Shown here piece after piece: positions 23,079 to 27,581 of a DNA stretch of 27,581 bases (position 1 is the stretch's first letter; the number at the start of each line of letters is the position of its first letter). The translations under genes and the position numbers were made by a program. The stretch lies in IMG/VR virus record IMGVR_UViG_3300037189_002759, positions 1 through 27,581 of that record; one strand, written 5' to 3'. The notes under the pieces are model-generated. The model was not told the DNA's origin. It saw nothing but the letters and a program-made list of their open reading frames with translations, and made no database searches. Origin of the DNA: a virus.

Positions 23079-24035
23079 TTACTTTCCGCTAATGCGAGCT
23101 GCAATTGCAGAAAACTCGTCTAGCAGGTTAGATGATTTAGCAACAGATTCATGGATAACTCCAACTTCCTCTGATGCGGGGGCGAATGCCTCACGAAGAG
23201 AGGTAGCATAAGCCTTCTCATCTGCGATTAGCTCGTCAAGAGACTTGACGTTGTTATCTGACTTAAGGCTTTCAGCAACACGCTGAAGAGCAATCTTAGG
23301 TAGACCTGATTCGTTGAACTTTTCCGCAATGTCTACAGCATCAAGAGCAGGAGCCACATCGGCCTCGTCCCCTTCAACCTCAACAGGCTTAGCGGATTCG
23401 ACCAGTACAGAGACTGACTCTACAACTGGCGACAGTGCCTCAACGAAGGCATTTTTGAGGTCAGCAATTGCTGCATCAAATTCTTCCTTAGTAATGGACA
23501 TACCATTTCCTTCCGATAGTGATTCGCTAACTTCAGTCAGCGATTTTCTTGAATAGCTTTCAAGGAGGTTAAGAAACTTACCGCCCGCTCCAGCCACCGT
23601 TACGACATCGACGCTAGTCAAAGGGTCTTCAATAAGCGATTCGATAATTGGGCCTTCACGACCCTCTGCCTCACCATGTTGGGCATCCCCAAAAGCATGG
23701 ATTGACAAACCAATGTCTCCAGCCATTTCCTTAATAATAGGAGCATAACTAGAGTAAAATTCAATGTCAGCGTAAAGCGCACCTTCAGAAAAAGCTGCAT
23801 CAGTAATTAATTTACCTGCAAGTTTTTGCACATCACGCTCAGGGCGAGAATTAGCGTCTGGGTGGTTCATAAATACCTTTGTGCCAGCTTTAAAAACGCC
23901 AGGACCAAAATTTGAAAGCAATGATTCAGAATAATAACCTGAAGAACCCCATCCAGATTGGATGATTTTTACACGCCATTTATTCTTACCTTCACTGGCA
24001 TTAAAGCCAAGTGACTCACTTAGAGTAATTGTCAT
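23079..24035 (-). CDS. Capsid maturation protease fused to scaffold
   Basis: 318 residues from the ATG at 24033-24035, chosen over the in-frame ATG at 24050 because GGAG lies five bases ahead of it. The N-terminal half is a protease domain: 'VFMNHPD' with H58 and 'DIGLSIHA' with S111 have the H...S spacing of the S78 prohead protease family, and E132 or E136 before 'SVDVVTVAGAGG' is a candidate third residue. The C-terminal half (about 165-318) is acidic and helical (EEFDAAIADLKNAFVEAL, EGDEADVAPALDAVDIAEKF), typical of scaffold that is digested during maturation. It would shape and then mature the procapsid built from the neighbouring capsid protein. Confidence 0.85.
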   Translation of the reverse strand: MTITLSESLGFNASEGKNKWRVKIIQSGWGSSGYYSESLLSNFGPGVFKAGTKVFMNHPDANSRPERDVQKLAGKLITDAAFSEGALYADIEFYSSYAPIIKEMAGDIGLSIHAFGDAQHGEAEGREGPIIESLIEDPLTSVDVVTVAGAGGKFLNLLESYSRKSLTEVSESLSEGNGMSITKEEFDAAIADLKNAFVEALSPVVESVSVLVESAKPVEVEGDEADVAPALDAVDIAEKFNESGLPKIALQRVAESLKSDNNVKSLDELIADEKAYATSLREAFAPASEEVGVIHESVAKSSNLLDEFSAIAARISGK

Positions 24036-24083
24036 AAAATCTCCATACATTTAACATTCGCTATATGTAATGATACCATACTA

Positions 24084-25505
24084 TTATGCAGTTGGTTGAT
24101 TATCCATACTTCTCAAAGAATTATCACTATTAGACATTTGACCTACAGTTCCTGTATTACCTTTTGATGGTGTAGCACTGCTGCTAGAAGTAGCGGCAGG
24201 TGCGGTTGTAGCCGTAATATTATTTACTTTATCTTGAGCAAAAGGTGAAATCCCCTTGTGCATTGGTACAACATCAAGTTCATCAAGGATAGCATCACGA
24301 TATTCATCTTCCCACAAAGCACCAGCCTCGTAAGCTAATGAGATAGCTTGAATCTGTCGGTAAGTAGCTTCAGACTCCATCTTAGGCCATTTAACCTCAA
24401 CGCTACGCGCACCCATAAACTTTAGAACACGCTTAAACATTTGCTCCCAAATCTTTTGACGAGCCTGCATAGCCTTAATAGTTGGAACATCCAAAGTCTG
24501 TGCAGTGCCATAAGCACCAGAAGAACCAGGGTCAGACATAAGTGTAACAACAGAAACTTCCAAAGCAGAAGCAACCATAGCGGCTAAGGCGCGGCCACTA
24601 CTCAAGTCAACACTACCAGCTCTAGGCAAAGAAGAAAGTTCCATGTCAGCACCAAGAATAGCTGTAGAACCTGCAGAATTAGGTGTAGCAATGGTTGCGG
24701 CCGCAGCAGTGGCACCAGTTTTTGAACGAGACTTTAACTGCCAAGCAAACATAGCCAAAGATTTTAGAATGCGAGAACCATCTTTAAGATACTCATTATA
24801 TGCGTGAGCCCAAGGATAAGCAGAGAAAGCATCGGGCACGCCCCAAATAGTTCCAGTTCGTTTGTTGACCATAGAAGAAAACATTACCTTAGTTGAATCA
24901 ACTGGCTGGTTTTGAATGCGTCTAGCATAGTTGCCAACAGGGGTATAAAGGTCTGAAGGATACCAGACAGAAACTTGCACAGGTTGCGCACCAGTTTCTT
25001 GACTGTGACGAGTCCAAGACCTGCGATAATAGCGAACAAACTCACTGTCATCTGGGTCAGTAACCCAACCAGTAATCTCGCTAAAAGGAATTCTTTGAAC
25101 TTTCTTAGAAGATATATCACCTAGGATAAAAAATTGTCCAGCAGTAAAATGCGCATGCTCATTGATGGCCATAGCCTGTGAACTAAACAAAACTGTTTGC
25201 GCATTATCAGATTCTAATATCTCACGAACACGGGCAGAAAGACCCTCAAATTCAACACCTTTACCAAATACATAGCTAGTTCTAAGGCCCAAACCACGTT
25301 TCAATAAAGGATTACCGTCAACACGCTCACTCAACTGTGTAGCCAAAGTATGCAGGGATTCAAGGCTAAAAGCATCTAAAGAGTTTAGATACTCACCAAA
25401 AGGGGCCCAACCCTTATCATCCATAGACAAAATAACGTCAGCCATACGCTGATATGATTCAGAAAATCGCTCTGAATTGTTAGAAAAATCTTCAAAATCG
25501 TCCAA
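24084..25505 (-). CDS. Portal protein
   Basis: 473 residues, starting at TTG 25505 with GGAG five bases upstream; no nearer ATG has a better site. It lies between large terminase and protease, the fixed place of the portal. Features include an early 'SLESLHTLATQLSERVDGNPLLKRGLGLRTSYVFGKGVEF', a central 'IPFSEITGWVTDPDDSEFVRYYRRSW', and 'VSVVTLMSDPGSSGAYGTAQTLDVPTIKAMQARQKIWEQMFKRVLKFM', the stem-helix region usual in actinophage portals. A low-complexity Ala/Thr/Ser-rich C-terminus follows (TATTAPAATSSSSATPSKGN). It forms the dodecameric DNA channel. Confidence 0.92.
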   Translation of the reverse strand: MDDFEDFSNNSERFSESYQRMADVILSMDDKGWAPFGEYLNSLDAFSLESLHTLATQLSERVDGNPLLKRGLGLRTSYVFGKGVEFEGLSARVREILESDNAQTVLFSSQAMAINEHAHFTAGQFFILGDISSKKVQRIPFSEITGWVTDPDDSEFVRYYRRSWTRHSQETGAQPVQVSVWYPSDLYTPVGNYARRIQNQPVDSTKVMFSSMVNKRTGTIWGVPDAFSAYPWAHAYNEYLKDGSRILKSLAMFAWQLKSRSKTGATAAAATIATPNSAGSTAILGADMELSSLPRAGSVDLSSGRALAAMVASALEVSVVTLMSDPGSSGAYGTAQTLDVPTIKAMQARQKIWEQMFKRVLKFMGARSVEVKWPKMESEATYRQIQAISLAYEAGALWEDEYRDAILDELDVVPMHKGISPFAQDKVNNITATTAPAATSSSSATPSKGNTGTVGQMSNSDNSLRSMDNQPTA

Positions 25506-25524
25506 AATATCTCCAAATCAATTA

Positions 25525-25538
25525 AATATAATTATATT
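25525..25538. repeat. AT-rich palindrome between terminase and portal
   Basis: AATATAATTATATT is a perfect 14-bp palindrome in the 33-bp gap between terminase stop and portal start. It contains TATAAT on both strands but lacks a -35 or TGn extension on either, so a promoter is possible but poorly supported. Confidence 0.35.
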
Positions 25539-27056
25539 CTACCATGTCCAGTCAGAATAAAAAGGATAAATGTTATCCATCATGTTAGCATCAACCAAAA
25601 CAGTATCACCAGGTTTAGAATTACCATAAGGAGAATTCAACAACTTAGACATATCTAGCCCTGCATACATAGCAGCATCCAGTCTGTCAGGAGATTTCAT
25701 ACCCCTAGAACGCATATCATCTTTAGATTCAATTTGAATAGAACCTTTAGCACTAAACTTATATTTAATTGCCATCATCTCATCTAAAAGGTCTTTATCG
25801 GTTAAATCTAAGTCAATTCGACCCATAATCATGCCTTCACGTAAAGAATCATATCCACAAGCACGGGCATTAAGCCATCTCATGTTATCTGGAGAAGCAG
25901 CAGAACCAATAATGCTAATAACAAAATACTTACCCTGACACATAGTTGCCAACATATCTACAACAGGCGCTCCAAGGCCAGTAGCATCCACACGAACCTC
26001 AGACGCACCCAAAGCTACAGCCATCTCATGCACACGGTTAGCCGACTCTACAGCATTAGCTTTAGACCATGTAGACATGTGACGTAAACGGCCACCCCTA
26101 TTCGAATAAACAACAGAATCATCATCACCAAAACGTGCCAAGTCAACACCCAACACCACCGGAATATTCATATCCTCTTCAATCTCACAATCGATAGCCT
26201 TATCGATAGCTTGCTGAGAGAAAAATGTGGTGTCATCTTCTTCAGGGAACTCAGCCAAAATTTTTGAGCGATATCTAGCTGAATCAATACCCCAAGCAAC
26301 CTTCTGACGCTCAACCCAAGCTGGTTGAATAAGCAGAGGCTTCAAATCATCTGGAACTTTTTCACCAGTAAAATTTGGTGTATCAAAAGCAGAAATTTTT
26401 ATTTTATTCCAAGTCTCATCCTCACGCATAATTCTATGAAATTCAGTACCCCTACGGTCTGGGTTACCAATAGCCAAAACTCTAGAATCCGCAGTAGTAG
26501 TAACAGCTTCAGCAGCAGTATACAAGTCAGCAGGAATACCACCAGCCTCATCCAAAACCACAAACACATACCTTCTGTGAATACCTTGGAAAGCAGAAAC
26601 AATATCAGTATCAGCAGGACGACGGCCAAAGCCAATCAGCGTGCCATACTCATCATCAAGCTTCCACTCCTCAGACTGATTAATATGACCTGGAAGACTA
26701 AAGCCATTAACCGCAGCCAGCTTATGATTATCTTTCAACTCACGAAACAACACACGCGCAATCTGAGGATAAGTAGGCGCAGAACAAATCAAAGCAACCT
26801 CATACGGGTCATGGACAGCAATCCACCAAGCACCCAAAATACCAGCAACCGCAGACTTACCAGCACCATTACAAGACACCACGGCAGTGTGCGTATGGTC
26901 TACTAACGACTGACCAATCTCAGCCTGCTTAGACCACAATGTCTTACCCAAAACATCAGAAGCCCAAGCTGCAGGGTCAGTCAAATAAACTGAGTTCTTA
27001 GAGCGATTACGCAAATCCTGAATCACACCATCAATCACGTCATCAATCATCATCAT
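25539..27056 (-). CDS. terL: Terminase large subunit
   Basis: About 505 residues. It is the ATP-driven packaging motor and nuclease. Walker A is 'SCNGAGKSA' at about residues 61-69 and Walker B is 'FVVLDEAGG' near 169. The RNase H-like nuclease acids appear as 'VLGVDLARFGDDDSVV' near 302, 'VDATGLGAPVVD' near 353 and 'SPDRLDAAMYA' near 455. The start is one of three successive ATGs at 27056, 27053 and 27050, behind AGGGGGG; the third has the best spacing. A further in-frame start at 27071 lies ahead of that site and is unlikely. The start overlaps the end of the upstream small gene, whose poly-Asp tail reads the same bases in another frame. Confidence 0.96.
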   Translation of the reverse strand: MMMIDDVIDGVIQDLRNRSKNSVYLTDPAAWASDVLGKTLWSKQAEIGQSLVDHTHTAVVSCNGAGKSAVAGILGAWWIAVHDPYEVALICSAPTYPQIARVLFRELKDNHKLAAVNGFSLPGHINQSEEWKLDDEYGTLIGFGRRPADTDIVSAFQGIHRRYVFVVLDEAGGIPADLYTAAEAVTTTADSRVLAIGNPDRRGTEFHRIMREDETWNKIKISAFDTPNFTGEKVPDDLKPLLIQPAWVERQKVAWGIDSARYRSKILAEFPEEDDTTFFSQQAIDKAIDCEIEEDMNIPVVLGVDLARFGDDDSVVYSNRGGRLRHMSTWSKANAVESANRVHEMAVALGASEVRVDATGLGAPVVDMLATMCQGKYFVISIIGSAASPDNMRWLNARACGYDSLREGMIMGRIDLDLTDKDLLDEMMAIKYKFSAKGSIQIESKDDMRSRGMKSPDRLDAAMYAGLDMSKLLNSPYGNSKPGDTVLVDANMMDNIYPFYSDWTW

Positions 27057-27249
27057 CCCCCCTAAAACCAATATGCATTTCTGGAATATGATAATCAGGA
27101 GCAGGCTCCGATAATGAAGTCAAAGCCAAATTACCCCGCTCAGGCTTAGGACACTTGTGCATTTTACGCCACTCATTTAACAAATTCAACTCATCATCTC
27201 GCTCAGCAGAAAAAGCTGCACCACAACTACACGCCTCAGATAAACTCAT
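27043..27249 (-). CDS. Small Cys/His zinc-binding-like protein upstream of terminase
   Basis: A 68-residue protein with ATG at 27247-27249, overlapping the preceding gene by 14 bp and the terminase by up to 14 bp. The pattern 'CSCGAAF' near residue 7, then 'LLNEWRKMHKC' near 23-33, gives C-x-C and H-x-C pairs that could hold one zinc ion. The C-terminus ends in RGDDDD. Tiny zinc-ribbon-like proteins next to terminase genes are seen in other actinophages. A helper role in packaging is inferred from position. Confidence 0.7.
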   Translation of the reverse strand: MSLSEACSCGAAFSAERDDELNLLNEWRKMHKCPKPERGNLALTSLSEPAPDYHIPEMHIGFRGDDDD

Positions 27250-27581
27250 CAGAATCAGACTCCGCCAACAACTCGGCCTTAGCCATCAAAAGCCCCTGGC
27301 CCACCAAAGAATCAAGGTCATCAATAGCAACATCTGGAAAACGTTCACGCAACTCCTTCTTAGCAAAATTTAATGCAGCATCCATAGCTCGCAACATAAC
27401 AGTCTGCTGATAAGAAGACAAACGCAAAACATCAGCATCCAAACTAGACTTCTGAGAATCCAACCTACGACCCAACTCCTGCAAAGTTTGTAGCAAAAGA
27501 CGAGCCGAAGTTGGGTCCTTAAACTCAACAGCATTCTGCAACAAAGAATCCTTCAAACCATTCAACTCATGCACAAGCAAC
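27236..27581 (-). CDS. Helical protein upstream of terminase, 5' end cut by window edge
   Basis: At least 114 residues. The frame is open to the right edge, so the true start probably lies outside the window; a TTG at 27580 is the only start-like codon near the edge and cannot be judged. It is almost wholly helical and charged (SARLLLQTLQELGRRLDSQ, LRAMDAALNFAKKELRERFPD) and ends DSDEFI. Its place just before the terminase genes makes a small terminase subunit possible, but I see no helix-turn-helix or other diagnostic feature, so this is left as unknown function. Confidence 0.65.
   Translation of the reverse strand, partial: LLVHELNGLKDSLLQNAVEFKDPTSARLLLQTLQELGRRLDSQKSSLDADVLRLSSYQQTVMLRAMDAALNFAKKELRERFPDVAIDDLDSLVGQGLLMAKAELLAESDSDEFI

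Noticed and set aside
25525-25538. Promoter for the portal gene
   Set aside because: TATAAT occurs only because of the AT palindrome; the TGGACA upstream is 8 bp away, too close for a -35, and there is no TGn extension.
26325-26906. Plus-strand open frame of 193 codons
   Set aside because: Antisense to the terminase, whose Walker and nuclease motifs are unambiguous; the plus-strand product is Ser/Asn/Arg-rich without any known pattern.
27236-27581. Firm call of a small terminase subunit
   Set aside because: Position fits, but no DNA-binding motif is visible and the 5' end is missing.
1-27581. tRNA genes, insertion sequences, attachment sites, integrase
   Set aside because: No cloverleaf-like pattern, transposase motif or terminal repeat was seen on either strand; gaps between genes are too short to hold them.

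Overview
The window is one continuous stretch of a tailed-phage virion gene module, read entirely on the minus strand. From right to left it runs DNA packaging, head, head-tail joining, tail tube, tail assembly chaperones, tape measure and tail tip. The order, the overlapping gene junctions (ATGA and TAATG) and the protein families fit a long-tailed siphovirus, with families typical of phages of Actinobacteria: a capsid protease fused to a scaffold, a HK97-type capsid protein with a DUF2190-like decoration protein, a G/GT frameshift chaperone with a CxxC cluster, and actinophage-like minor tail proteins. Base composition is AT-leaning (roughly 40% GC in segments I counted), so a low-GC actinobacterial host is a reasonable guess but only an inference. 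No integrase, repressor, lysis, replication or tRNA gene is present, so lifestyle cannot be judged.

Layout in transcription order (high to low coordinates): helical protein next to the terminase, cut by the window edge (27581-27236); small Cys/His zinc-binding-like protein; large terminase; portal; capsid protease-scaffold; decoration protein; major capsid protein; a Rho-independent terminator (21537-21564). Then comes a 60-70 bp regulatory island holding an extended -10 promoter and a second terminator. It is followed by a collagen-like and beta-repeat fibre, a 63-aa helical protein, head-tail adaptor, head closure protein, gp10-like neck protein, tail terminator, a 61-aa protein and an enlarged tail tube protein. 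Next are a hairpin region, the frameshifting tail chaperones, the giant tape measure protein (about 3,700 residues, about 40% of the window), a Dit-like protein, a tail hub/minor tail protein and the start of another minor tail protein that runs off the left edge.

Two things stand out. First, the tape measure carries an apparently intact DEDDh (DnaQ-like) 3'-5' exonuclease domain at about residues 1247-1498. It is bracketed by proline-rich linkers and lies far upstream of the canonical tape-measure core, which begins only near residue 2015. I know of no described example of this arrangement; it suggests a nuclease carried in the tail lumen and possibly delivered into the host with the DNA. 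Second, between the capsid and fibre genes, the space between the two terminators looks like a complete small-RNA unit: extended -10, a hairpin displaying a CCCUCCUU anti-Shine-Dalgarno-like loop, and a terminator hairpin with a U tract.

Coding is nearly gap-free. There is no stretch over 300 bases without a gene, and no credible plus-strand gene.
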